From: Zygnema cylindricum
Taxonomy: Eukaryota; Streptophyta; Zygnematophyceae; Zygnematales; Zygnemataceae
DNA: 64,000 bases
NCBI GenBank assembly: GCA_037447655.1
Contig: JBBHKE010000463.1
Coordinates: 83,947 to 147,946 of the forward strand
Reading direction: 5' to 3'
In this document: positions 33,801-47,004 of the stretch, piece after piece
Position numbering within the stretch: position 1 is the stretch's first letter
How the letters are laid out: every line of letters starts with the position of its first letter
Made by a program: the position numbers and the translations under genes
Notes under the pieces: generated by a model
What the model saw: only the letters and a program-made list of their open reading frames with translations
Database searches by the model: none
Told to the model about the DNA's origin: nothing

Positions 33801-35856
33801 CATATAAAAAAATCACGGCATTTAGATGTGTTTTGTTGGTTCCACAATTTTTCTTTTTTAAAATTGAACGCTTCTTTCGACAAGCTCTAATTATGTGTAA
33901 ACATAACAAAGCCAATCAATTAAGGTTTCATTTGAAAGATATGACCTTTTTTTGTGGCGGCAACTTTCTGAAATTATAATTGGAGACATATTTTAGAGTC
34001 CATGATAGTTTAAAGTGGACATCACTATTGTACAAATTTGAAAAAAACTAATGCCTGCCTACTATAAAAATCCTAAAAATAAGGAGGATTCGGTGCGTTA
34101 ACCTTTTGACCCTTTTATAGCGAAGGCTGTTACTACTCAAAACATATCAAAATGAGAAACCAAGTCACAGTTTTTATCATTTTCCCCAAAATTTGTTCTC
34201 TAAAATACATGTTTTCAGACAATGTACTTCAGTAACTTTTTAAGCATACATAACACATGCATATAAGCTAAAGATAAACTGTATGCATCTATTTTAGAAG
34301 CATGGTCTCATTATGCTTAATTGGGTCTGTGTGAGGTAGGCATGATAGATACTATCAGGCTTCCGATTCAGGTTTTGAGGGAAAGTAGATACTAAGCTTA
34401 GTAATAGCAGCTCCTCCCCATTCCCTCCCCCTCCCCCTCCTCCTCCCCCTNNNNNNNNNNNNNNNNNNNNNNNNNNNNNNNNNNNNNNNNNNNNNNNNNN
34501 NNNNNNNNNNNNNNNNNNNNNNNNNNNNNNNNNNNNNNNNNNNNNNNNNNNNNNNNNNNNNNNNNNNNNNNNNNNNNNNNNNNNNNNNNNNNNNNNNNNN
34601 NNNNNNNNNNNNNNNNNNNNNNNNNNNNNNNNNNNNNNNNNNNNNNNNNNNNNNNNNNNNNNNNNNNNNNNNNNNNNNNNNNNNNNNNNNNNNNNNNNNN
34701 NNNNNNNNNNNNNNNNNNNNNNNNNNNNNNNNNNNNNNNNNNNNNNNNNNNNNNNNNNNNNNNNNNNNNNNNNNNNNNNNNNNNNNNNNNNNNNNNNNNN
34801 NNNNNNNNNNNNNNNNNNNNNNNNNNNNNNNNNNNNNNNNNNNNNNNNTCTGGTTCCTCAACTCTGTCACTATCTGTTCCGTAACTGAAACTCTCCATCT
34901 CTCTTTCTGTTAAACTTAACTTATAAAACGATAAAATCCACAGGGAATTTAACGTTAGGGTTTTGAACTGATTTTTTTGCTCGCTTAATCTACATTTTCT
35001 TCTCCTCCCCTCTCCTCTCCTCCCCTGTCCTGTCCTTTTCTCTTCTCTTCTCTTCTCTTTGGTGCTATCTCTGTCTTCATTTCTATCTTCGTTTTCATTT
35101 CCATTTCTATCTCTCTTTCCGCTTCCTTTTCAGTTTCCTTCTTTTACATCTAATTCGCTCGTTTTTTTAGTCAAGTTTTGGGATTGCAATTTAAGGGACA
35201 CCTAAAATAGCAAAATATTCTCTCTACCTCTCAAAGTCAATGCCTTTGTCTATCACCGTCTCAACACCTTAGTCTATTTCCTTCTCAGTTTTGTTCCTCA
35301 TTCTGTTAATTTGAGTTTCTCTTCCTCTCTCTTCTCTTCTCTGTTCGTCTCTATTTCTCTGCCTCTTCTTTATCGTCTCTCTCTTTTTTTGTCTGTCTCT
35401 CTCTTTGTCTGTCCGTCGCTTTCTTTTCTCTGTATGTCTGTCGTTTTTTTGAATGTCTCTCTTCTGTTGATTGCCCTTTCCATTTTTCTGTCAAGAAAAA
35501 CCAATCTTGTTGTCTTTTCCCAGGTTGCTCGAGAAATCGAGGAGCCCTTCAAATTCGATCCCAACGAGCTCCCAGTGGCCCATTACCAGTACAAATTCAA
35601 CGCTCGGTTGGTGACTGCCTTTGTGATAAGTGTCATTCCGGAAGGAGGTTTGTTCTCTCACATCAATGGGAAGGAATTGAAGGCCATGATTAGTCGAAGG
35701 AGACCGGTTCTCATGTTTGAAGATGTCGAGGATAGTGGGCCTCTTGCTAAGGATTTCGAGGAATCGGACCAGGAATCTTGTCAGGGTCAGAAAAAACCCT
35801 TATGGCGTCCATCTGCCTCTGGAAGCAGTCATGACAGGTGAGGAGTGAAAAAAAAA

Positions 35857-35902
<46 letters not shown>

Positions 35903-37518
35903 AAAAAAAAGAAAATTATATTTAGCTCTTCAGAACACGAGAGTGTGAGAGCGAGTGAGAGGGGAGAGAAGAGAGGGGAAAGAGGGGAGGAAGGGAAGAG
36001 AGGGAAAAGCAGGGAGAGTGGGGATGGAGGGAAGAGAGTCTCATTCCTTGTTCTCAACAGAGGAAGTAAGGGAAAAAAGGAGTTGAATAGTGAGAGGGCC
36101 GAGACGGGAGAGAGGAAAGAGAGTGAGGAATCCAAGCAGAGAGAGAGACTTCCATTCGTATTCTCAGCAGATAATGACATTTTTTTGTAAGGATTCTCAT
36201 ATTCAAAGGGTTCCATTTGCAAACCTTTAACCAGCAAGGAGGGGAAAGTGATGATCTCTCGAACTCGGCCCACAAAGGTTTCGGACATCTCAGAGGACTC
36301 GGAGGAAAAATTCGGAACTGAAAAATTGGCTATTCCCAAGCCATTTTGGAAACCTCTCGCCTCTGGAAACGGCATAGATAGGTGAGATGTGGGGTTGTGG
36401 TTTTCACCTGTTTTATCATATGTAAAATGAGTTTTTTGGGCGTTTTAAACGAATTTTGAAATTCTTTTGGTCAATGTAATAAGAAATTTAGATATACTTT
36501 CATGTTGAATTTTAAAACTTGCTGCATTTCAAGAAAGTGATGTGGATTCGGATAGAAGTTAGATGAAAGACAGAGGATAGTTGCAGGAAAGTCAGTAAAG
36601 TTGAAACCTGTTCTAAAACTTTAAAAAGAAAAAAATTGACTTTAACCTTTGGAAAAGGCTTAAACTGGGGGTGAAAATGTTCAAACTGGCATTCAACATT
36701 TTATGCTTTTGGGGATATCAGTTTAAACCCACTACTGCATATGCATGTATACCTAGATTTTGGCGTTGGCAATTGAAGCATCTTATTTGTACTCTGGTAG
36801 TAAAATATGAATTACCTTATGGAAAAATTACCTGAATCGTATCATTTTTTCATCACCTTTCACCTAACGGTTTTTTCTCAATGAATTGAATTGTTTAACT
36901 CTACACAGTTCACAATTGGAAGTCTGCGTTTAGAAAAAGTCAAACTCTTGTTTTTGTCTATACCCATATAGACAAGGGTCATCAATACCTACAGTTTTAT
37001 CAAACTGCTCAGCAACAGTTTAGATTATTAAAATGTAGTGCCTAAAAGTTAAAACCTGATGGAGAATTAGCATTGAAATCTCAAAGTTCTCCTTTCTACC
37101 CTTTTTAACCACAAACGAGTCAAATAACACTGGCAATCTTCAATTGTGTGAGCTTCAGAACTTAGGGATATAATAAGCCCGAGATGTTCTCAGTAATAAA
37201 CATTAAAGCCCAATTTCCGAATCATTTATGGTCAAATACTTATGTACTTGTACAAGAGATACGCTATTTTTTCTGTTTTTCTCAAGCTTACCTTATTTAT
37301 CTATTATTTCAAGGTCACTATTCTTGTGCATGTAGGTCCAGTTATTATGTCCTGATCAGTGCAATTATGATGATTGTTGGAGTGTCTAATATGGTTTTAA
37401 ATTTGGGGAATCAATTCACCTTTCTTCCAGATTGCCACTTCCCGTTTCCCCACTCGCCAAGAGAGCTGTAAATTCTGTGCGAAACTCCTTCGAAGAAAGT
37501 GCCGGAACCACACAGTGA
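28635..37518 (+). CDS. Bestrophin-like anion channel, incomplete across gap
   Basis: This is a probable bestrophin-family (UPF0187) membrane anion channel. Exons: 28635-28806, 30818-30891, 31852-31959, 32064-32103, 32651-32729, 32959-33194, then a missing part, then 35524-35837, 36235-36381 and 37431-37518 (stop). Phases match at every junction except across 33194/35524 (1 versus 0), so at least one exon is absent, probably in the N run 34451-34848. Landmarks: start MILYEKQFGAFNLLTRVYG, HPYP before the second membrane segment, FLHAVSLMHALAMQRLRGDT, VLGGLNRTEEAIIAS, CWVHRLI, APIVSRIHQVLS, and EIEEPFKFDPNELPV, which is the E-(L/I)-E-x-P-F-x-x-D-x-N-(D/E)-L-P signature. The missing piece should hold the PFPFPYAQ-type segment. 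The tail (35700-37518) is polar and partly duplicated. The first donor (CCTT/GTACGA) and the acceptor at 30817 are the weakest calls. The flowering-plant thylakoid channel is clearly different. Confidence 0.8.
29590..30310. repeat. Pyrimidine and purine tracts in channel intron 1
   Basis: Long C/T tracts (about 29590-29800 and 29975-30172) and a G/A tract (about 30215-30300) lie in the first intron of the bestrophin-like gene. Between them is a 16-bp perfect palindrome TGTGACACGTGTCACA (29851-29866) and two further CACGTG motifs within about 60 bp. Confidence 0.6.
31505..31835 (+). repeat. TACATTATA / CACAATA microsatellite
   Basis: A degenerate array of TATACATTA-type units (about 31505-31690) passes into ACACAATAC-type units (about 31690-31810), ending only about 20-40 bases before the splice acceptor of the exon at 31852. 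It generates spurious open frames on both strands. Confidence 0.8.
32443..32650 (+). repeat. About 70-bp minisatellite ending at a splice acceptor
   Basis: Three copies of a unit with core TTGAACC.AA.ACT.GA..GTGACA and GGGAACTG start at about 32443, 32523 and 32596. The third copy runs directly into the AATTGCAG acceptor of the exon at 32651. Confidence 0.6.
34451..34848. other. Assembly gap (398 N)
   Basis: The run of N is flanked on the left by a CCTCCCCCTCC tract, which may have broken the assembly. It lies in the bestrophin-like gene between exons whose phases do not match, so it probably hides coding sequence. Confidence 0.98.
35865..35900. repeat. TA microsatellite
   Basis: A (TA)n run of about 35 bp starts 30 bases after the donor site of the channel exon ending at 35837. 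Confidence 0.85.
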
Positions 37519-38814
37519 AAAACATTTCTAAGAGCTTGTATTTTCTGTTTCTAAGGAAAATGTATCTTCAGGAATACGGGAGTTTCCACACTTGTAACGT
37601 TTAGCATTTTCTTGTGGTGTATTTACAGTGCATAAAACGGTAACGGGGGATTTGTCGCCCATCTTTGGTTGCCACATGGTTTACCAAAAACTATTGTCAC
37701 TCTGCTGTAAAATTGCGTTGTCACATAATGTTGTAACATTCAGCTTTTTGTACAAAATGAAGGGCGCATGTGGTAATGGGAGAATAGTCAGTTGTCTTCA
37801 GATCAGAGAATCATTACCAAAAACTTAGCAATTTACGCGTTATTGCCTCACATTTCAGTATTTATTGTTGTTGACTTCATTACAAAATTGACTCTTTTGT
37901 GTATCTAAAGATGCGCTATACATGGTCATAAGTTTTATTTTATTTTATTTCATTTATAACAGAACTATATATGGGACCTATTTTATGTACAGCAAGATTC
38001 TAAGGCTTGTGAAAAACAGTTCTTTTGTTAGTGATAATGATTGTCGATTGTGTAAAGAATTAGGTTTGGAAATTCTTTCAGTTACCTAACTGGGTATTAA
38101 GCTTGCTAATTGGGCAATAAGTTTTGCCGAACGATGTTATGGCAGCATGTAAAGTTGTGATTCTTAATCCCACGGGATTATGTCTTGGGAGAAGAAGAGG
38201 GGATGACCTAGATAGATGTTTACTTCGCATCTCCTCCCCAGGCAACCTGGTATGTTTGCAATCTGGTTTGTCCAATGGACGGGTTTCTTGCTTTTTAGTG
38301 TTGTACTTATTTGGCCCCTAAGTGGGATTTCTAATCACAAACTGTTATGTGCTTTTGTTGTCACATTAGATATGTACTTTATCAGCAACTACGGCGAATC
38401 AATCTCAAACCAACCGATTAAATGACCTACAACTTGGTCACCTAAACGAAGAATTTGATCCCAGAGTCGCAGCATCAGAAAAACACAAACAAAAATTATC
38501 CAGACAGTCCAGAAAAAAGAAGATAACTAATACGATTGGAAACCCAATGCTGAACCTGTTCATCCACCCTGTTCATCTTCTACAATAGCTATGTTTACAA
38601 AAGAAGCTCCTACTTGAAGCCTGTACATTTCCTCCTGACATACTCATTTTTTTGTTTACCAATACACAAGTCACCAACACCAATACTTGCTGATATAATG
38701 CACGAAAATGACTTGTAAACTCCATCAGACTCATTTGCCTACACATCGTAAATAGTACAAAAGAATTCCCCAAGTGTTGTCCTTGCCTTCTTTCAAATCC
38801 CAAACCTAATTCCC
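37519..38814. other. Convergent intergenic region
   Basis: The 1.3 kb between the stop codons of the plus-strand channel gene and the minus-strand APC10 gene should hold both 3' UTRs. Several A/T-rich poly(A)-signal-like stretches occur (for example 37937-37965). I see no gene in it. Confidence 0.5.
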
Positions 38815-41800
38815 TCATCTAATTGTAGAGTACATACTGAATTCCAATGTGCTGAAATTCGGCAAAGAAGTCACCCTCCCTTCGGATCTGCGACATCACA
38901 TCACAACACAAAATAGCTCAAAATTTGATTCAAAAAATGGCTTCAGACTCGGAAAAATAGGGGTGATTTTGAAAAGGATGAAGAATATCTAATTCTGAGG
39001 CATTTTCTAGCAGAGAACAGATTCGGCGATACCCACTGTTTTGGACCATAGATAGTAATTTGTCGAATATGGGTGTCCCTGCCATTCTGGTGATTGGAAA
39101 GAACTGCCAGCTGTACAAAATACGCCCTCAAATCCTCCCTGCAATCAACGAAACCGATACCAAGCAACTTTACAAAGATAAGAATTATGAATTTGTAAGA
39201 ACTGGCAGAAAAATAAAACCCATTGATTTGCAAAGGACGGGACCTCCAGTTCTCAAACTGTGTGATGAATTTTGTGACAATAAAACAGGAATTTTCCTCT
39301 GATCGAAATCATCAACGACTGCTAGTAACACTATTTAAGGGAGTGGATTACAACTTGCGACGTCTTCCTACACACTAAATTAGTATCATAGGTTCTAATT
39401 CCTTATTTACACTGATAATTCCTTGACTCTAATTGCGATGGGCAGTGTGGTTACTTTTGTTACCTAGAGTTCAAACCTACGAATTTGAGTTTGAACTCCA
39501 ACGGGAGTCCTTGAACTTACTCTGAGTCTCTGTCCTGAAGAGAAATGTTCACCCAGCCATTTGGTTCACTTATTTCCATCACTTTGAGTTCCTGAAAAGA
39601 GAAGATCCAGACAAACATCCATCCCAGTCCGACTAGTTAACCACCGGCATTATTTGAACAAAGTGTTTTGCGTCCAACTTCGTTAAACATTACCACACAG
39701 AAAGAAGGGTCTCAAAGCTCACCCGCAAGTCATGGAAGGAGTTGCCAGCTCGGATGGAAATTCGCTGGGGTGTATAACTTTCATCCAGCTTTATATCCGT
39801 GTACAAAGATACTTGCTGACTCATTCCCAAATTATGAACCAACAAAGCCAAAAACGGGTACTCACTAACTGCTTACCATTTAAGGTAGAAAAGTTTTCAG
39901 AAAAAAACACGGTTAGCAAGCCATTTAAATGAAAAGAGAAAAACTCCAGAAGGACACACAAAGGTATCAGGATTGAAGATAGAGGAAAAGAACTAATTGA
40001 CAAATCTATTAGCCAATATTGTAGAACAACAACTGCATCATAGCTAATGTTACTCAGAAACTGATGCGTGACTGTTAAAACATCATTGGCCTGTCACTGT
40101 AGAAAATATTAACGTTAGGTCCATTCCATCCGACACTAAAATGTTTACCTGCAAACGCATTTTCTTCTGAAATTGGATGTTTACAAGATGTGGCTGTGCC
40201 CCATCAGACCTGCATCAGTAATCGTAACAACAAAGAGCCTTCTAAGGGTGAAAAAACACCTCTGAATAAGCATATGTTGGGTTAACACGACTCAACAATG
40301 AATATCGGAGTATAGCAATGATGCATTTCCGTGGATTGATAAATCTAATAGCGGTACTCTCATCAGAAGTACCATATGATGCTGTGCTGCCCTCCCTAAA
40401 GGTGGGTATGCTGTATTACGCACAACATAGTATCAACAATTTGATATATCTTATCTTAAAAAAGTCTTCAAACCCCAAATCAGGAATACACACAAAATCA
40501 TCCGAGAATAATGCCTAATATATCATATCAGCAACAATTGATGATTATTGCGTGAATACAAATTCGATATGTCCTACATTAGTATTTGTCCAAATGGGTC
40601 ACGAATTATATGGAACAATAACAGTCAACAGCGAAAGATTGTTTTGTTCCACACATGTATGAATTGTACAACACAGGCATGGATGTGTATGAAACGGTCA
40701 AAATGCCTGTTCTCAATGTTTTTCGTGTTTCAGATGTTGAAGTTAATCGACAAAAAGCAACATCCACTGTCATAATTAGTTAAACCATTTTTAATTAAGT
40801 TCAAATCTCCTTAATACTGTAAGCTTTAAGTTTGAATTCTTGAAATAAAATAACAATCACTGAACCGGTTTCAAGTTCATCAGGTTGGTATGGAAAATGT
40901 CGCCAACTGGGGCAAGAGATGAACCGTATGTCTGGGTCTTGACACCAAATCATCGACACCGCGTGGTAAAACCATAACCACCCGTTTTGGCAGAAACAGT
41001 TCCAGCCGACAAAATTACAAAAAAGTGCATCAAAAAGGAAAACGCATAAAACTTATCGTTTATGACAGATATCATGTATCGCGGAAATCAGCGACATGTC
41101 TACCAATTTATTAATCATTGGTCAACTCCAAAAACCTATATATCAGTTATCGGCAAAAGACTTCTGATATACTACACTACACCGTGTATAATCATTAGCG
41201 TTGATGCTTTTTTTTTCGCTTTTAAATCAACTTTTCTCCGTGCTCTCTTTTCAGACTTTTAAACTGACGGTTGCAATGGAAAGGTAAGGTACTTACCTTC
41301 AGATTGGCGGTCTCCAAAACAAAACCGGACACGTGTACATAAAAAAATGTTGATTTAAATGGCGAACAAAAGCAGTAACGCTAATAACAATACACGGGGT
41401 AGTAATTAAGTAAACAATGTAAGGAACATCATTTGAAGTATACAAAAAGGTATTGCACAATGTTGCATAAATACATAAAAAGAATACAACATAGTGCAGA
41501 GAACATTACACCGTGAATTGCTATTAAAGTAAAGAAATTATAAGCGTGGGGTTTATATTAGTGTTATTGTTTCTAATTCAGTTCCAACTGACGCGGCTGG
41601 TTTTGAACCGTTTCAGGAATTAGCGTTAGAAAAATACAATTAGTGCCATTAACGCTAATTTGTAGTCTGAGGGCAAAAAAAACCGGAGCCGAACTACTGA
41701 TATTAACGATAATAAGTTCACAGTGTGGCTTACTGCCAGAAAGTCTTGATATTGCCATCTCGAAGAAGCTTCACTCCATTTCCGGGCTTCGCAGTACTGA

Positions 41801-42284
41801 CACTCCACACAGCCAGCTTGCCAATCTCGCGCTTGTCGCCCTTCAGACTCAACTCCTCTCCCACCGACACGTCCTCGCTGTCATCTGCCGCATTCAGAAC
41901 AAGCGAGAAACCGAAAAGAAAGTCATCAACATTCCTACTTCAAAATTTACCACAAGAAACATCTACAGAAAAGATTAGAAAATTAGGTTTAAGTGAAATC
42001 TAATCTCCGTTGACAAGGCTATATCGCTTTTGAAAGCTTGTAATATCTTAGAAATAAAGTAAAAAATAAGTAACAAGAATCCAAATATATTTTTAAATAA
42101 CAGCGCAAAAACTTCTTGAGATGTTTGTCGTGACACCTTTTGCTGCAAGTAGCAAACATCCGAGCGGCGTTTTCCATAGCAAGCTCCGCCATTATAAAAG
42201 CACATTGATACGATGGCGATAAAACAAACATACTGTAAAACAGCGAAGTAATAAGAAAGGATGGAAGCAGATCGCACCTGCCAT
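38815..42284 (-). CDS. APC10: Anaphase-promoting complex subunit 10 (DOC1)
   Basis: APC10 is the DOC-domain subunit of the APC/C ubiquitin ligase; with the coactivator it forms the D-box receptor in the nucleus. Seven exons: 42278-42284, 41734-41884, 40149-40209, 39723-39815, 39521-39591, 39037-39138 and 38815-38887. All phases match and give 185 residues (Arabidopsis about 192). The first coding exon is only seven bases (ATG GCA G). Landmarks in order are [108 protein letters not shown] and the end [13 protein letters not shown]. The C-terminal Ile-Arg is the known tail that docks on a TPR subunit. Acidic residues at 3-11 replace the longer acidic N-terminus of Arabidopsis. A 5.4-kb transposon starts 188 bp upstream of the ATG and a small K-type element lies in the second intron. 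Confidence 0.95.
41180..41400. mobile_element. Short K-type TIR element in APC10 intron
   Basis: The left end ACTACACCGTGTATAATCATTAGCG is matched at the right by GCTAATAACAATACACGGGGTAGT in inverted form. Internal blocks resemble 53036-53241. It is non-coding and lies in APC10 intron 2. Confidence 0.5.
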
Positions 42285-42696
42285 GGCGCCCAGAGCAGCC
42301 TGGAGGGCCAAATTACAGCTTTACAGAAACGGTAAGGTGAGGCTGGAGTTTTCTCTATCTGCTCTAACAATTTCAAATTGCCAACTGATCAGAGCGTATC
42401 GAATTTTGATTTCGACGACCTAACGATATAACCAGCGTACCAGCTGCAGTACGCTGTACGGTACAATACTAAGGGTACTTTCGCATGTGCTAAAGTTACA
42501 GTTATTTTCTGTCGTTTTCCTCCATAACTTGGAAAAAAACGAGAAAATCAGCCGCCGTACCAAAAAAATGAAATTAAAACCGTACAAGTTACGTTTCCTT
42601 ACAACTTTAAATGTACTACAGTTTGTCGTCTAGCGTGAAGTAGTTTGTCGTCTAGCGCATTTCGACCCACTTTTGCGTCCTTCCAGCTCATCTTCA

Positions 42697-42740
42697 AACT
42701 ATATTTCAAATCACCTCGCGAGGTGATTTTAAATATAGTT
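42697..42740. repeat. 44-bp palindrome with CTCGCGAG core
   Basis: The two 22-bp arms, AACTATATTTCAAATCACCTCG and its inverted counterpart, differ at one position and have no spacer. The same palindrome, diverged, occurs at 60542-60584 and near 61434-61477 in the related elements. Confidence 0.9.
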
Positions 42741-43224
42741 CCAGGATGCGAGCGAATACACAGACGCTGTAACACGTGCCGGAGGATTTTTACAATTCTC
42801 GTGCGCGGAGTACCAAAAAAAAAACCAACTGCACGTTTACGGCCTGTACGTACCGTATTCCGTGCGTTGTTTTCCGTACAAGGGCTATGGAGGGGTCTCG
42901 GCCAACGGACGCCATTTCGCAAAAGCGTGAAGGCGCCTCCTTCCTTCCCCTCATACCTTTCCTCAACGCTCTCTGTCGTAACACTCCTCTCTCAAACATA
43001 CGCGCCTTCACACATACGGCGTAGGTAAAACATTGGGCACCTTTCGACAAGCGGGAAGACGAAAAAAAACCGCATTTATGTGCAACAGCGTAAGGTATTT
43101 CATGGTTTCTTCATAATGAATAGCAAATGTCATATTCTTCATTGTTGTACCTTCTTTATATGTTTTGTAGTAGCTTTTTGGTGTTTCCGATTTAAAAACT
43201 TGTTTATATATCATGTGTATTTTT

Positions 43225-44050
<826 letters not shown>

Positions 44051-44774
44051 AAAAACCCTTAATCTTCATCAATATATCATAATACCCTGAAAATCTGACC
44101 CAAACCTTCCCAATCTGTGTAGAATATCTTCAACCTGTCCTAATCTGTGCCATTTTTTGTCATTTTTCCATTAATTTGTTGCATGTTTTTTACTCAATTC
44201 GTAGATAACATGTTGGAGAACATGATGCTCCATGCGTTCCGAATGCGAACAACATAAAGGAGCTTTTAATCCGTAGTCCACAAGGTCTACGCACAATTCC
44301 TCCTTCTATGACTTTTGGTCCTGTGGTTGCATCCCAAAGTCCCCCACCGAAAGCGTAACGAGCCCTACAAGCCCGAGTCGACTATTCACTACACAAATTC
44401 CGCCGCCGCATAATGTAACGAGTCCCACAAACTAATTATTCCTAAACTTTATTCCAAGGAAATTTATAGTTAGAAAAGCTAGGTAATGACTTGGAATGCT
44501 AAAATCATGAGAAGGTGTTAGATTTTTTATAAGGTAACATTAAAACCAATTCCGATGAGTTTACGAAGAAAAAGGAAGACATGGCATAATGTTATTGAGG
44601 TGTGTTTTTTTTCATTTTTTTTTGGTTAGGATAGGGGTAAATTTTTCTGAAAAGATATTTGTGGATGCCTTTATTTTCAATACCTTATATCTCTGGAAAA
44701 TTAAAAGGGTGAGTCAGAGAATTATGTAATCTTTACAAACATCAAAAAGATATTTAATATATTTTTCCTATTTT

Positions 44775-45310
44775 CTCTCGTCTCTTGTTAACCTCTATGT
44801 CTCTCTATCTTTGTATCTAGATCCATCTCTCCATATGTCTCTCCGTGTTTTTCTCTGTAGCTGTCGCTTGTCTAACGTCTCTTTTCTCTCTCTCTCTCTG
44901 TGTTAGTCTTACTCTGTCAAGTCTTACTCCGTCTTTTCTCTGTCTGTGTTTGTGTGAGTCTGGCTTTGTCTCTGTCCCTGTCTCTGTCTTTTCTCTGTCT
45001 ATGTCTTTTCTCTGTCCCAGTTCTGTCTATTCTGTCTCTGTATCTTGTCTGTCTCTATCCCTGTCTGTCTCTGTTTCTGTCTATCCCTGTCTCTGTTTCT
45101 GTCTATCTCTGTCTGTGTATCTTGTCTGTCTCTGCTCGTCTCTGTATCTTGTCTCTGTCCATGTCTTTGTATCGTCTCTTGTTTCTTACTTTTTCTCTTG
45201 GTCTCTATGTATCCGTCTCTCTGTTTTTGTCTTTTTGTCTTGTGTCTCTCTGTCTCTATCTCTTGTATCTTGTTTATAGTCCTATCTCTTGTATCTTGTT
45301 TTTAGTCCTG
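44775..45310 (+). repeat. TCTGTCTC-type simple-repeat tract
   Basis: About 530 bp consist of degenerate TCTCTGTC/TATCTTGTC units. Leu/Ser/Val-rich open frames in all three plus-strand frames result from it and are not genes. A tract of the opposite sense (GAGACAGA) lies at 45890-46290. Confidence 0.85.
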
Positions 45311-45889
45311 GTGCATTTTTGGAGTTGTTATAAAGTTTATTTCCGCACTTAAACCATCCAAATTCCGTAGCTGAGCACTATAGTTGATTGCTGTAACCAG
45401 TGTTTCTATTAACTGTTTATTTACTGTAAGTCACCACTACAGCAGAGCACATCAAAATTAATATGGTACTTGAATCTTTAAATCTTAGCATTATTGTTAA
45501 TGGAACAATACATTTTTATTTTATACCGAGTATATGGTAAGCATGTGATCGTTTTACCAAGAACCGCAACTGTAATTGACAAATTTAAGTCATCAAACAT
45601 TTCTCAAACACGGAAATTAGTTAATTTCAGCAATTAAGGTAAACACCTCAACAATTGAAATATGTAAGTGACAAAGGTAATTGCCCACTTTGAAAACTTT
45701 GAAAACTTTTAACTGGAAATTATAAATGAGAACATATGCTGTTGAAAGATGTGGCTTAGCAGTAACAGTAATTTCCCTGGAAAGTAATTCCGATGGTAAT
45801 GGAAATTGACTGTCCAGTAGTAGCGGGAAACAATTGTGAAAACTGAAACTGGGAACAACCGTAGTTGAAACTTATAACTTGTAAAACAT

Positions 45890-46290
45890 GGAATCGACAG
45901 CAAGACAAAGAAGACACAGAGACATAGAGACGCATACAGAGACAGAGAGACAAGAGACGAGACAGAGAGTCAAAACACAAAGACAGAGCATAATAAAAGA
46001 GACAAGGATACAGAGGCAGATACAGACAGAAGACAGAGAGATAGAGACAAAGACACAAGACAGAGAAAGACAGTGAGACAAAACAAAGAACAAAGAGATA
46101 AGACAAAGAGATAAGACAAAGAGAAACGTGATAGTTAGAAAGACAAGACAGAGAAATACATGATGGAGAGACACAAAATAGAGAGATAGAGACACAGAAA
46201 GGCAAAAGACAGAAAAGTGATAAAGAGATAGAGGCAGCAACAGAGAGCGATAGAGGAAGATTGTCATAAGAAACAAGAGACAAAGACATG
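45890..46290 (+). repeat. GAGACAGA-type simple-repeat tract
   Basis: About 400 bp of GAGACAAAGACA/GAGATAGAGACA units are the reverse complement in type of the tract at 44775-45310, separated from it by about 580 bp of unique sequence. Confidence 0.85.
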
Positions 46291-47004
46291 GCCAATAAAT
46301 ACAAATTAAAACACAAACACTGGAAATTGTATGCCAAATGTAAGAAAACATAAAACAAAAAGGTTGGCTATGCTATTCGACTGAAATTTGAATGTTATAG
46401 ATCACACTAAACATCTGCAACATAAGTTATTTTGCTAAACCCAAAAACGATAAAATTGTACAAAAAAGTATAATATTGAGAAAAAAGTAGACTAAATGTC
46501 GTCACCGACATGCAACATATCAAAACCTAGTTGTAGTGTTGGCCACCATTTTCGTTATAGCCGTTTGAGTTAATTTTCAAATTTGTTGGTCGTCAAATAT
46601 GGATGCCAAAAACGTGTTCATGACAATTTGGATGGTCGTTATTAAGACAAGTGACAAGTTTTGAATTATCATCACCAAATATTGCTTCTTCTGTTCTTGA
46701 TCCGCCCTGAAAAATATTGGCAACTTTTAATGTTAAAATCCACACAGTTTCTAATATTGAGTAGGCATATTTCGATGTTATATTCCAATTTCACCTTTTT
46801 AATTAATCTATGTTAGTTTCACTTGCGTAAATGTGGAAGTTGAGATGAATTTCATGTATGAATCATGTCGTTTTCCTAATACCATGAATTCCACTTTCGT
46901 CTATAGATGCACCCTAAAATAAAAGCAACAACCTGTCGATTTCAATTTTATTTCCTTTTTTAACAACATTTAATGTCAATATATCAAATAAAAGAGTAGA
47001 ATGT

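Noticed and set aside
44845-46358. Several Leu/Ser/Val/Cys-rich frames suggesting membrane proteins
   Set aside because: They arise from TCTGTC and GACAGA simple repeats and overlap in all frames.
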